A stretch of 49,312 nt of DNA from Nitrosopumilaceae archaeon (GTDB taxonomy: Archaea; Thermoproteota; Nitrososphaeria; Nitrososphaerales; Nitrosopumilaceae), in contig WTHC01000054.1 of the NCBI GenBank assembly GCA_011523285.1, forward strand, positions 1-49,312, read 5' to 3'. The notes below the pieces were generated by a model. The model had not been told where the DNA came from, made no database searches, and saw nothing but the letters and a program-made list of their open reading frames with translations. Positions 28,088 through 37,149 of the stretch are shown here, in pieces. The first letter of the stretch is position 1. Each line of letters starts with the position of its first letter. Both the position numbers and the translations under genes were made by a program.

Positions 28088-28726
28088 TTATTTTTTTCCA
28101 ATGATAAATAAAGTCCCTATTTCTCTTCTCCACTCAGTTGGGTCGAATTCATCTGTCACTTGTTTAATTTGTGTTTTAAATCCAATATTACGAAACATTT
28201 TATACCATTCATTTTTAGAACGTAGATCCATGTTTAGATTCATCTTAACTGGCCAATTAATAGATTCAGAATTTTCACTGTAAAAATCAGTTCCACAAAA
28301 AAATACTCCGTGTGGTTTTAATAATTCATATACTATATGCAATATTTTCTCCATTGGAACAATATAATAAAGAGATTCTATTGAGAAAATGTAATCAAAT
28401 TTCATTCTAAAATCATATGTTAGAATATCACCTACAACATAATTTTCTTTTGTGGATTTTTTTTTATTTAGTGCATTTTGGATCATGTTATGACTGTTAT
28501 CTATTCCGATTGAATTTTTACAATTTCTAGATTTAGAAATTTCTCTTAACAACCACCCATTACCACATCCAATATCCAAAAATGTAAAATGTTCATTAAA
28601 TTTTATCTTTTGTAAAAATTTAATCGTAGTTTTTTTATGTTCAATTTCCATATATTCACTTTGTCCGTTTTTTGCCCATGTATTAAAAATATAATGATTA
28701 TCCACGTATGAAGATTGTTTATCCAT
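28088..28726 (-). CDS. Class I SAM-dependent methyltransferase
   Basis: A 212-residue methyltransferase with motif I FLDIGCGNGWLL, the acidic motif II strand (IGIDNS), GDILTYDF and the post-motif FDYIFSIESLYYI. The substrate cannot be told; small-molecule and tRNA/RNA methylases share this outline. It lies between the pyrophosphatase and the nuclease on the same strand, with gaps of 71 and 36 nt. Confidence 0.82.
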   Translation of the reverse strand: MDKQSSYVDNHYIFNTWAKNGQSEYMEIEHKKTTIKFLQKIKFNEHFTFLDIGCGNGWLLREISKSRNCKNSIGIDNSHNMIQNALNKKKSTKENYVVGDILTYDFRMKFDYIFSIESLYYIVPMEKILHIVYELLKPHGVFFCGTDFYSENSESINWPVKMNLNMDLRSKNEWYKMFRNIGFKTQIKQVTDEFDPTEWRREIGTLFIIGKK

Positions 28727-28797
28727 TATGAAATACTACAAATTACAAAAATATATTTTAATATATACAAATATTGTATGTGATTTTAATTATATAC

Positions 28798-30828
28798 TTA
28801 AATCGAAATAATGCCGAAAAATATCGAAACGAACACAATAGCAATAGTATTCAACAATTTAATTACTGTGTTTAATGCAGGTCCAGCAGTATCTTTATAT
28901 GGATCACCTATAATGTCACCTACAACAGCTACTTTATGTTCTTCAGTGCCTTTATTTCCTTTCATTTCTATCAGTTTTTTAGCATTATCCCATGCTCCTC
29001 CAGTGTTTGCTAAATGATAAGCTAAGAAGATTCCAGTTACAACAGCTCCCATTAATAATCCAGCTACAGATTCTGGTCCTAATAACAGACCCAAAAGAAT
29101 TGGAGATGCAATTACAATAAATGCAGATTTCCATAACTCTTTGAGTGATGCTAGAGTAGATATATCGACACATTTAGCATAATCGGGAGTTGATTTACCA
29201 GCAAGGATATCAGGATTGTTTTTAAATTGAGATCTAACTTCGTCTACCATTTTAGAGGCAGCTCTAGAAACACCATCAATTAGTTGACTTGTTATAAAAA
29301 ATGGTATTAATCCACCTACTAATAACCCTATTATTACAGATGGGTTAGTAAGGCTATAATCAAATTGTTCATTAAATACTTCAGACGCTTCAAATTGAAA
29401 TGCTTGTAGCATAGCAAGAGCAGCAAGAGCGGCGCTTGCAATTGCGAATCCTTTTGTTACAGCTTTAGTTGTGTTCCCTACCGCGTCGATTTCATCAGTA
29501 ACTTCACGGTTTTTTTTTCCCATAGCCGTCATTTCAACAATACCACCTGCATTATCAGCTATGGGACCGAATGCATCTATACTCAATACAATACCTGCAA
29601 GACTCAACATAGACATAGCAGTTAACGATGTGCCAAAAATACCATACAATAAAGATTGAGAGTTGTCAGGGGCAGAGTTAGAGGATATTATAAATGAGAT
29701 CATTATGGCAATGATCAATGCGACAACCATAGGCCCAGTTGATTGTAACCCTTTAATTATTCCAGTTAAAGTTAATGATGCATAACCCCATTTTGCAGAA
29801 TCAGATATATCTCTAACAGGTTTAAATTTATGGTTAGTGTAATGGTCTGTAATTTTTTGTATTATTGGCACCAATAAAACTCCTATCACAGTAGTACCAA
29901 ATAATGCATACGCTAAGTTTGTTTGCCCCAGATAGAAATATGTCAAAATAAAATTTAATCCAATTGCAATAGATGCAGACACATAAAATGATTTGTTAAG
30001 TGGCTTCATCACATCTGTGTTATTTGGTCGTGTTATTAAAACTCCAAATATAGATGCAATCATTCCAGATATTCCAATTAAAATAGGATAAAGCAAATTA
30101 CTTTCTAATCCTATTAATGAAGCTATTAGTATGGATGCAAGCATTGTCACAATATATGATTCATAAATGTCAGATCCCATACCAGCTGCGTCACCTACAT
30201 TATCACCAACGTTATCTGCAATAGTAGCAGGATTTCGCGGATCGTCTTCAGGAATGTTGGCTTCAACTTTACCAACTAAGTCAGCACCCATATCAGCAGC
30301 TTTAGTAAAAATTCCACCGCCTATTCTTATAAATAGTGCTATGAGACTTGCACCTATTCCTACTCCTGCAATTGTTATTGGATCAGGAAATAATGAATAG
30401 AGAATAGCTATCGCCAATATTGCCATGGCTGGTACTGCCAACCCTACAGTAGATCCACCTCGAAATGCCAGAATGAAAGTTTTTCCCAATCCACTATGAG
30501 TAGAATTTGCTGCACGAACAGCAGTTTTGACAGTTATTTTGAGTGATAAAAACCCAGCGAGAGCTGATAATGCAGCACCCATTGCAAAAGCTATTCCATT
30601 TGTATATCCTATAAAATACGAGATGGCGATAGAAATAATGACCGAAATAGGGATAATTATTTTCATTTCGCGTTTTAAGAATGCTGCTGCTCCAGCTTTC
30701 ACAGCTTCTGAAATTTCTATCATATGTTTAGTTCCTTTATTTTGTTTGGAAATCCATAATACAAAAATTCCAGAAATAGCTAACGCAATAGACGGTACGG
30801 CCAAGGCTAAAATAATTAACATATTCAT
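28798..30828 (-). CDS. hppA: Membrane proton-pumping pyrophosphatase, K+-independent type
   Basis: A 676-residue protein with about 16 membrane segments. It couples pyrophosphate hydrolysis to ion export. The catalytic acidic loops are present (DPRNPATIADNVGDNVGDAAG, residues about 196-215, and DAFGPIADNAGGI, 418-430). The sequence GNTTKA places Lys at 455, a residue that marks K+-independent proton pumps; K+-dependent enzymes have Ala there. A TATA-like element (tttata on the minus strand, about 30855-30862) precedes it. Confidence 0.95.
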   Translation of the reverse strand: MNMLIILALAVPSIALAISGIFVLWISKQNKGTKHMIEISEAVKAGAAAFLKREMKIIIPISVIISIAISYFIGYTNGIAFAMGAALSALAGFLSLKITVKTAVRAANSTHSGLGKTFILAFRGGSTVGLAVPAMAILAIAILYSLFPDPITIAGVGIGASLIALFIRIGGGIFTKAADMGADLVGKVEANIPEDDPRNPATIADNVGDNVGDAAGMGSDIYESYIVTMLASILIASLIGLESNLLYPILIGISGMIASIFGVLITRPNNTDVMKPLNKSFYVSASIAIGLNFILTYFYLGQTNLAYALFGTTVIGVLLVPIIQKITDHYTNHKFKPVRDISDSAKWGYASLTLTGIIKGLQSTGPMVVALIIAIMISFIISSNSAPDNSQSLLYGIFGTSLTAMSMLSLAGIVLSIDAFGPIADNAGGIVEMTAMGKKNREVTDEIDAVGNTTKAVTKGFAIASAALAALAMLQAFQFEASEVFNEQFDYSLTNPSVIIGLLVGGLIPFFITSQLIDGVSRAASKMVDEVRSQFKNNPDILAGKSTPDYAKCVDISTLASLKELWKSAFIVIASPILLGLLLGPESVAGLLMGAVVTGIFLAYHLANTGGAWDNAKKLIEMKGNKGTEEHKVAVVGDIIGDPYKDTAGPALNTVIKLLNTIAIVFVSIFFGIISI

Positions 30829-30981
30829 TTATGTATGCATGCCGAATTGTGGGAAATATAAATCATTGATTATGTTTATCAAACTAAATAAACTAACACA
30901 AAAAAATATTTAATATATCAATTTTTTTATAATTTGTAATTTTAATCAAGGTCAGAATTTTTGTTTTAATCATTTAATCAT

Positions 30982-31506
30982 TCAGCCACCTATTTCATCA
31001 TACCCTTGATTCATATATTTTATTAATGACAAAACTTTTTTTCGTATTTTGTTATTAACTTTAACTATGACTAAACCTTTGTCCGGTTGTCCATATAACA
31101 CGATCGAATTATCAGGGGCATGAATACAAACTGGTATTGTGAGTAAATCTTCTTCCCCGTCCACTGTTATTCTAATAGGTTTTTCCAGTCTAAATGCAAT
31201 TTTGATAGTTCGAATACTATCTTCTGTTATTTGCCCTGGAGGATTATTACAATGTAAATTAAATTTTTGGTTGTTAGTTAGCATAGGTTTTGCAGGTATT
31301 CTTTTTTCTTTATTATCTATGATTTGTATTGCAGGTAGTAAATTCAAACTCAATAATTTAGCTGTCGTAGTATCTCCTACAGATACTATGAGAGAATCAT
31401 TTAAAAAATGTTTAATTGTATTTTTGTTAGTTTGATTTTCTTTTAATAATATACCTAATGGATTTGCAAATATCTGCCTATGTTTTGCAGGGAGATAAAA
31501 ATACAT
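30982..31506 (-). CDS. GTP-dependent dephospho-CoA kinase (DUF359)
   Basis: A 174-residue DUF359 protein that performs the last step of archaeal coenzyme A synthesis. Family motifs seen in order are IVSVGDTTTAKLL, a basic IIDNKEKR, NPPGQIT, VDGEEDLLTIP, and VLYGQPDKGLVIV. It follows Mrp on the same strand after 15 nt. CoA demand is high in archaea that fix carbon through CoA esters, but that cannot be shown from this window. Confidence 0.9.
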   Translation of the reverse strand: MYFYLPAKHRQIFANPLGILLKENQTNKNTIKHFLNDSLIVSVGDTTTAKLLSLNLLPAIQIIDNKEKRIPAKPMLTNNQKFNLHCNNPPGQITEDSIRTIKIAFRLEKPIRITVDGEEDLLTIPVCIHAPDNSIVLYGQPDKGLVIVKVNNKIRKKVLSLIKYMNQGYDEIGG

Positions 31507-31521
31507 GTAAATATTTTAAAT

Positions 31522-32601
31522 TTATTGATTTAATTTAGTTTTATTCTCATCTTGAATTTTACTAGCTAATATACTGCATTGCGCAGCTATATTTTTGGCG
31601 GCAGAATCAAAAGCAGTAGCAGTCACAGTTGCAATATTTTCTAAAACAACAGGTTTGCCAATATCAGACCCTTGCATGATAGAAGTGTTTAGAGGTATTT
31701 CACCAACAAATGGTATTTGATATTTCTCACTTATTTTTTTAGCCCCACCGTCTCCAAATATATAATGTTTGGTGTCACAATTAGAACAAATAAAATAACT
31801 CATATTTTCTACTACGCCGAGAATAGGTATATTTAATTTATTGAACATACCGATGGCTTTTACTGCCACATTACTTGCCATATCTTGAGGAGTAGTAACA
31901 ACTAGGATTCCAGTTATCGGTATAGTTTGTGCCAGAGTTAGAGGTATGTCTCCAGTGCCTGGAGGCAAGTCTACAATTAAATAATCAAGATCGTTCCAAT
32001 TGGTATCTACTAAAAATTGTTTTAATATTCCAGAAATTATAGGGCCTCTATAAATTGCTGCTTGATGTTCTTTTTCAGCAAAAAATCCAAATGAAACCAC
32101 TTGAATACCATGAGACGACATAGGCTGCAATTTATTATTATCTACTTCCATATATGCTTGCTTGATTCCAAGCATTAATGGGATACTGGGACCATATATA
32201 TCAGCGTCCAATAAACCAACCTTAGCGCCTGTTTTTGATAATGCTAATGCCAAATTAAGAGATATTGTAGATTTGCCAACTCCACCTTTACCACTTGCCA
32301 CACCAATAATATTTTTAACTGTAGACAAAGCAGCGTCTTCTAATGAACGTCCTTCCATAACTTTGGCGGTCACTGCAAGATCAAATTTTTTGATACCATC
32401 AAGTGAGTTTATAGCATTTCGAACGTCTTCTTCTATTTCAGAGTTAAAAGGACAAGCTGGAGTAGTTAATTCTAATGTAAATTTAAGATTACCGTCATTA
32501 AGTTCTAAGTTTTTTATCATGCCCATAGAAACAATGTCTTTTTTAAGATCTGGATCAATGACTGTGCTTAATTTAGCAAATACCTGATCAACACCAACCA
32601 T
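31522..32601 (-). CDS. Mrp/NBP35-type Fe-S cluster carrier ATPase
   Basis: About 359 residues. An N-terminal MIP18/DUF59 domain (residues 1-85) is fused to a deviant-Walker P-loop ATPase: GKGGVGKSTISLNLA, DADIYGPSIP, DLPPGTGDIPLT, and a C-terminal CxxC (CSNC) that holds a transferable Fe-S cluster. I chose the ATG at 32601 (MVGVDQ) over 32616, because TTTAAATA (32623-32630) is centred 25-26 nt before it and too close to the other. It diverges from rpo7. Confidence 0.9.
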   Translation of the reverse strand: MVGVDQVFAKLSTVIDPDLKKDIVSMGMIKNLELNDGNLKFTLELTTPACPFNSEIEEDVRNAINSLDGIKKFDLAVTAKVMEGRSLEDAALSTVKNIIGVASGKGGVGKSTISLNLALALSKTGAKVGLLDADIYGPSIPLMLGIKQAYMEVDNNKLQPMSSHGIQVVSFGFFAEKEHQAAIYRGPIISGILKQFLVDTNWNDLDYLIVDLPPGTGDIPLTLAQTIPITGILVVTTPQDMASNVAVKAIGMFNKLNIPILGVVENMSYFICSNCDTKHYIFGDGGAKKISEKYQIPFVGEIPLNTSIMQGSDIGKPVVLENIATVTATAFDSAAKNIAAQCSILASKIQDENKTKLNQ

Positions 32602-32622
32602 ACAATAGAACTTCATAGAGGG

Positions 32623-32630
32623 TATTTAAA
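32623..32630 (-). promoter_or_regulatory. TATA-like box for the Mrp gene
   Basis: On the minus strand this reads TTTAAATA. Its spacing (25-26 nt) decides the Mrp start at 32601. Confidence 0.55.
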
Positions 32631-32677
32631 GCTAGAGTGATCCATAGTAAAACTAATTATTACAAATACAAAGATTC

Positions 32678-32685
32678 ATAAATTA
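32678..32685 (+). promoter_or_regulatory. TATA-like box for rpo7
   Basis: ATAAATTA is centred 25-26 nt before the TTG at 32707, supporting a leaderless start at that unusual codon. Confidence 0.5.
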
Positions 32686-32706
32686 AACAAACATTAATTT
32701 GTTTAG

Positions 32707-33309
32707 TTGTTTTCTATATCTACATTAGTTGATGTTGTACGAATACCCCCAAGTATGTTTAATAATGATCTTAAAAAAGCAGCTACTTCAATCTTAAAAG
32801 AAAAATACGAAAGTATGATTAATTCAGAGCTTGGATATATAATTATGATTATGAATACCAATATAGAACCAACTGGTAAAATGATAACTGGAGATGGTGG
32901 AACATATCATAAAGTAGAATTTGATGCTTTAACATTTTATCCTAAACTACAAGAAATAGTAAATGGCGAAATAGTAGATATTACAGATTTTGGAGCTTTT
33001 GTTAGAATTGGGCCCACAGATGCATTATTACATTTATCACAAGTAATGGATGATTATTTACGTAGCGATGTAAAATCTGGCATAATTCTAGCTAACCAAA
33101 GCGAGAGAACATTGAAAATTGGATCTACTATAAGAGCTAGAATCACTGCAGTATCACTTGGTAAAGCTACAACAATGGGTAAAATAGGCATAACATGCAG
33201 ACAACCATTTTTAGGCACCGATGAATGGATAACTGAAGAATTAAAAAAAATAGAATCGAATCAAAAAGATAACGATAAAAAAGAAAAGATCAAAATCAAA
33301 AAGAATTGA
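32707..33309 (+). CDS. rpo7: RNA polymerase subunit Rpo7 (RpoE')
   Basis: A 200-residue polymerase stalk subunit. The N-terminal RNP-like domain (VVRIPPSMF, then LGYIIMIMNT and GDGGTYHKVEFDALTFYP) precedes an S1/OB domain (GEIVDITDFGAFVRIGP, LLHLSQVMDD). With Rpo4 it binds emerging RNA and aids open-complex formation. TTG start chosen from the TATA spacing. A lysine-rich tail ends it; spt4 follows after 2 nt, and rpo4 is not adjacent. Confidence 0.95.
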   Translation: MFSISTLVDVVRIPPSMFNNDLKKAATSILKEKYESMINSELGYIIMIMNTNIEPTGKMITGDGGTYHKVEFDALTFYPKLQEIVNGEIVDITDFGAFVRIGPTDALLHLSQVMDDYLRSDVKSGIILANQSERTLKIGSTIRARITAVSLGKATTMGKIGITCRQPFLGTDEWITEELKKIESNQKDNDKKEKIKIKKN

Positions 33310-33311
33310 AA

Positions 33312-33500
33312 ATGGCCAGAGAAGTTGCCTGTAGAAAATGTAAATTTATCACAATGAGTAAAATATGTGGAAATTGCAAATCTTCAGATCTTACACCAGA
33401 TTGGAGAGGTATTGTGCTTATTATAGATCCACAAAATTCAAAAATAGCTAATACATTAACAATTACTAAGAAAGGAAAATATGCATTAAAAGTAACTTGA
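33312..33500 (+). CDS. spt4: Transcription elongation factor Spt4 (RpoE'')
   Basis: A 62-residue zinc protein: Cys7, Cys10, Cys19 and Cys22 bind zinc, then the conserved SSDLTPDWRGIVLIIDP strand pair that contacts Spt5. The complex keeps the polymerase clamp closed during elongation. ATG 33312 gives the normal family N-terminus (MAREVAC). The stop TGA overlaps the nadC TTG start by 4 nt. Confidence 0.94.
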   Translation: MAREVACRKCKFITMSKICGNCKSSDLTPDWRGIVLIIDPQNSKIANTLTITKKGKYALKVT

Positions 33501-34327
33501 CAGTAAATGTAGAATCCAAATTAGAAGAATTCCTAAAAGAGGATATTGGGGCGGGGGATATAAGCAGTAGCTTGTTACCAGAAAAATATGTACGCGCAAA
33601 AATAATTAGTAAGCAAGACGCCGTAATTGCAGGTGTTAAATTTGCGGAGACTATTTTTAATATACATAAATGCGATGTGCAAATTTTGAAAAATGATGGT
33701 GAGAAAATAAAAGCTGGAGGATGCTTATTAATTATTAATGGGATAGCACCAACAATACTATCATGTGAAAGGACTATACTCAACCTATTATCTAGAATGA
33801 GTGGAATAGCAACGTATACTAACAAGTTAGTACAAGTTACTAAACGAATAAATCCTAAAATTTCAGTGTGTGCAACTAGAAAAACAGCACCTGGATTACG
33901 TTATTTTGACAAGATTGCAGTTGAACTTGGCGGCGGCATTAGACATAGAATGGATTTGAATGAATTTGTAATATTAAAGGATAACCATATAGCAGTATAT
34001 GGATCGATAGAAAATTTAATTAAACAAGCAAAATCAAAATATAAAATAATTGAAACAGAAGTAGATAGCTTGAGCGATGCGCTGTTAGCTGCGAAGGCAG
34101 GTTCTGATGTAATTATGCTAGACAATTTTTCTACAGAAGTTATTAATTCTACAATTCATGAATTAACTAAGCTTGGTATTCGCAAAAAGATAAAAATTGA
34201 GATTTCAGGTGGTATAAATATTAAAAATATAAGTAAATATGCAAAAACAACAGCAGATTGGATATCTATCGGCGCCATAACAAATTCTGTGAGCGGTATA
34301 GATTTTAGTCTTGACGTCATATCATAG
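33497..34327 (+). CDS. nadC: Quinolinate phosphoribosyltransferase (NAD synthesis)
   Basis: A 276-residue type II phosphoribosyltransferase that turns quinolinate and PRPP into nicotinate mononucleotide. Seen: EDIGAGDIS at the N-terminus, the GIATYTN helix, TRKTAPGLRYFDK, GGGIRHRMDL and the barrel motifs LKDNH, EVDS, MLDNF and ISGGI. TTG start overlapping the spt4 stop. It faces nadA and nadX on the other strand, so the whole aspartate-to-NaMN route is clustered. Confidence 0.94.
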   Translation: MTVNVESKLEEFLKEDIGAGDISSSLLPEKYVRAKIISKQDAVIAGVKFAETIFNIHKCDVQILKNDGEKIKAGGCLLIINGIAPTILSCERTILNLLSRMSGIATYTNKLVQVTKRINPKISVCATRKTAPGLRYFDKIAVELGGGIRHRMDLNEFVILKDNHIAVYGSIENLIKQAKSKYKIIETEVDSLSDALLAAKAGSDVIMLDNFSTEVINSTIHELTKLGIRKKIKIEISGGINIKNISKYAKTTADWISIGAITNSVSGIDFSLDVIS

Positions 34328-34358
34328 AACCATAATTGTGAATGATTGTAGTATGTAA

Positions 34359-35294
34359 TTATTTTATTGATAGCATTCTTTGTATAGGTAATTTAGCTTT
34401 ATGAGATATTTCTGGCGGTACCTTTACTTCATATTTTTCTTCCAACAACGATTTGTAAACTTTCTCTGCTGTAATCATTTTCATATATTGGCATTCAGCT
34501 TTTTCTGAAGCTGGTATAAATGTTTTATTTGGGTTTTGTTTTTTTAGTTTATATAATATGCCTGTTTCAGTAGCAACAACGAATTTTTTTGCAGAAGAAA
34601 TTTTTGCTCTTTCCATCATTCCTTCCGTGGATAGAATTTTCACATCATGGTTATCATAATCACCAGCAGAAAGGTCATAGAGTATCGAAGTCGTACAACC
34701 ACATTCAGGATGTATCATAAGTTCAGAATTTGATAAGTTATTTAGTTTTTTAATAATGTCTTTAGACGTTATGCCAGCATGTACATGACATTCGCCAGCC
34801 CAAATAAACATATTTTGTCTTTTTGTCAATCTAGATATGTAAGAGCCTAAAAACATGTCAGGTAAAAATAATATATCTTTAGTTAATGGTATTGAATTTA
34901 CAATTTCAACAGCATTAGATGAGGTACAACAATAATCTAGCTCCGATTTTATTTCTGCAGTAGTATTAATATAACCAACTGTAATAGCATCAGGATGTTC
35001 TTTTTTCCAGTTTCGTAATTCATCTATAGTGATAGAATTTGACAAAGAACATCCAGCTTCTAGATCTGGTATTAGTACTTTTTTATGAGGGTTTAGTATA
35101 GCAGCCGTTTCAGCCATAAAGTGAACGCCACAGAAAAGAATTATTTTATTTTTAATTTGTGAGGCATATCTAGCAAGTTTTAATGAATCACCAATCATAT
35201 CTGCTACATCTTGTACCTCAGGTATTTGATAATTATGTGCAAGTATTATTGCGTCTTTTTCTTTTTTTAATCTGTTTATTTTATTCTGCAACAT
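34359..35294 (-). CDS. nadA: Quinolinate synthase
   Basis: About 311 residues. A [4Fe-4S] enzyme that condenses iminoaspartate with dihydroxyacetone phosphate. The three cluster cysteines lie in LFCGVHFMAETA, AGECHVHAG and HPECGC. I start it at ATG 35294 (MLQNKINRLKKEK), which gives the family's usual N-terminus; an upstream ATG (35384), which abuts the nadX stop, would add 30 unfamily-like residues. ATTTAAAT (35319-35326) lies about 28 nt before 35294, suggesting its own leaderless promoter. Confidence 0.93.
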   Translation of the reverse strand: MLQNKINRLKKEKDAIILAHNYQIPEVQDVADMIGDSLKLARYASQIKNKIILFCGVHFMAETAAILNPHKKVLIPDLEAGCSLSNSITIDELRNWKKEHPDAITVGYINTTAEIKSELDYCCTSSNAVEIVNSIPLTKDILFLPDMFLGSYISRLTKRQNMFIWAGECHVHAGITSKDIIKKLNNLSNSELMIHPECGCTTSILYDLSAGDYDNHDVKILSTEGMMERAKISSAKKFVVATETGILYKLKKQNPNKTFIPASEKAECQYMKMITAEKVYKSLLEEKYEVKVPPEISHKAKLPIQRMLSIK

Positions 35295-35318
35295 TATACT
35301 AATAGTATCAAGAACGGA

Positions 35319-35326
35319 ATTTAAAT
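35319..35326 (-). promoter_or_regulatory. TATA-like box for nadA
   Basis: ATTTAAAT lies in the 90-nt nadX-nadA gap, centred about 28 nt before the preferred nadA start at 35294. It would allow nadA to be transcribed apart from nadX. Confidence 0.45.
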
Positions 35327-35384
35327 AGTAACAATATACACATAGAAATTCATTATTTGTTATGTTGACGGTAATTTTTGCCAT

Positions 35385-36203
35385 TTATGTTCCTAGTGAG
35401 ATGTTACCTGAACATATAGATTTTAAACATGATATTGCAGATAATATTGCCAACATACTTGTTTTTGGATTAGATGAAATTTCATTTTCTATCTCCACAT
35501 ATATTTTTCCAAATAAGCCTTCGGCTTTGATAATATGTATGTTTTTATCTAATTCAGGGTCTGCAACGATTTGAACATTAGTTTTATCAAAACCTACACC
35601 AGCCAAGCTTAATAAAGCTGCAACATTGATGTTTTGTGGAAAAAGATGTATTGCTTGACGAGCTTTACCATTGAATAAGATAGTTGATGTTTTGATATCT
35701 TGTATGTTAATATTGCTATTCTCAAAAAATGGTGCTCCCAAAAAAGATTGAGGATTTTTCTTGGTGATTAATGTGACAGATTCTAATTCATTTTTTAGTG
35801 ATTTTATTCCATCTAGTCCAACTATAGCACCTGACGGTATGAATAGTCTAGTACCAAATTTTGCACATGCGTCTGTAAGTACGTCAAAAATTGATTCGTC
35901 TCCAAGTGCACCAACACTCAATATTAGTAGATCTTTTCTGTTTTGGATTATTATGAGGCCGATATCTTTAATGGCTTGTTGAGAAGCAGCTTCAACTACT
36001 AAATCAATAGGAGATGTTGCTAACAATGCCGCATTATCAACCACGATGGGCATGGTTTTTAATTGTGACATTAATTGATGCGAATGTTTTACATTTTGGT
36101 CATAAATATGAGTTAAAATTGCATCATGTATTTCACCTTTGTCAATTGCTAAAGCTATTTTAGTGCCAATAGAACCGCATCCCAAGAGTCCAATCTTTTT
36201 CAA
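35385..36203 (-). CDS. nadX: L-aspartate dehydrogenase (NAD synthesis)
   Basis: A 272-residue NAD(P)-dependent enzyme that makes iminoaspartate for NadA, replacing the oxygen-dependent oxidase NadB. Seen: Rossmann motif GLLGCGSIGTKIA, VEAASQQAI, LSVGAL, FIPSGAIVGLDGI and the C-terminal NINVAALLSLAGVGFDKT. The start is TTG at 36203. It is immediately upstream of nadA, with nadC convergent. Confidence 0.92.
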   Translation of the reverse strand: MKKIGLLGCGSIGTKIALAIDKGEIHDAILTHIYDQNVKHSHQLMSQLKTMPIVVDNAALLATSPIDLVVEAASQQAIKDIGLIIIQNRKDLLILSVGALGDESIFDVLTDACAKFGTRLFIPSGAIVGLDGIKSLKNELESVTLITKKNPQSFLGAPFFENSNINIQDIKTSTILFNGKARQAIHLFPQNINVAALLSLAGVGFDKTNVQIVADPELDKNIHIIKAEGLFGKIYVEIENEISSNPKTSMLAILSAISCLKSICSGNISLGT

Positions 36204-36309
36204 TTAATTAGATGTATGTGAATATATTGTATAAATTAATTTCTAGCTATCATTTAGCTAATAAAGAGCTCAACCCAAAGATTTTATCTATATATGTGAA
36301 AACAACGTT

Positions 36310-37149
36310 ATGTTAAATACGATTTATAGAGACGCTGTAAAAAAACGAAATGATATGTTACTAAGTATAAAAGGACCTAATTTCGATCATATTTTAGAAC
36401 AAGCTCGAAAGAATTGGATAGAATACACACCAAGAAAAAAAAATGTGGCAATAGCTGGCATAGACAGTAGTTTTAATTGTGTCAAATTTCAGGGATTAGA
36501 ATTATGGGTAGTCACTGCAATTTCAGCTGCTTCAGATGGCGAGATAATTGCAGATTTACATGATCATGGAATTGGATATGCAAGTAATTCATTATCTTCT
36601 CTAGCTGCCAAAATGGAAATTAAAGCATGTGAAATGAGTGTAGATAAAACAGATTTAGTGTTAGTAGATGGATCTTTATATTCTCAATTTATGACACGGC
36701 AAAAAAAATTATCATTGCCTATAACTAACATTATGAAAAAAAATCAAAATGTTATTTTTATTTCAAAAACATCCAATACGAGAACGCAATTTATTGGGTT
36801 AAAATCAAACGCTAGTGATATATTTTATTATAATCATGCAACAAAAAAACCAGGGTTCAGTGCAATTTTTACAGATAGTAGATATGGAAAAGATAAATTA
36901 ATTTCTTCTATTTTTGTCAGATTAAGTGAATCTACACCAATAATAAAACTAGAATTTTTTGGGAACATACATTCTGAAAACGATGTTAAACAAACAATAG
37001 ACAAAATTTATAAAAATAGCATCTGTGGATATCCATATGCATTGAAATTAGCTCATCAGAAATGTAAAATTAGTAATAATGATCTTGCAAAACTTGTTAG
37101 TTTATATGGATTAAGTAATGAAATTGGTTCACGTGAAGTTTTAGAATGA
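36310..37149 (+). CDS. nurA: NurA 5'-3' nuclease
   Basis: A 279-residue nuclease with an RNase H-like fold. Metal-binding acids are visible in IAGIDSSFN and LVDGSLYSQF, with a third group near the C-terminus (GYPYALKLAH region). With HerA it forms a complex that resects DNA ends after Mre11-Rad50 acts. The first gene of the end-resection operon; ATTTTATCTATATA about 25 nt upstream (36281-36294) is a likely promoter. herA overlaps it by 4 nt (ATGA). Confidence 0.93.
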   Translation: MLNTIYRDAVKKRNDMLLSIKGPNFDHILEQARKNWIEYTPRKKNVAIAGIDSSFNCVKFQGLELWVVTAISAASDGEIIADLHDHGIGYASNSLSSLAAKMEIKACEMSVDKTDLVLVDGSLYSQFMTRQKKLSLPITNIMKKNQNVIFISKTSNTRTQFIGLKSNASDIFYYNHATKKPGFSAIFTDSRYGKDKLISSIFVRLSESTPIIKLEFFGNIHSENDVKQTIDKIYKNSICGYPYALKLAHQKCKISNNDLAKLVSLYGLSNEIGSREVLE

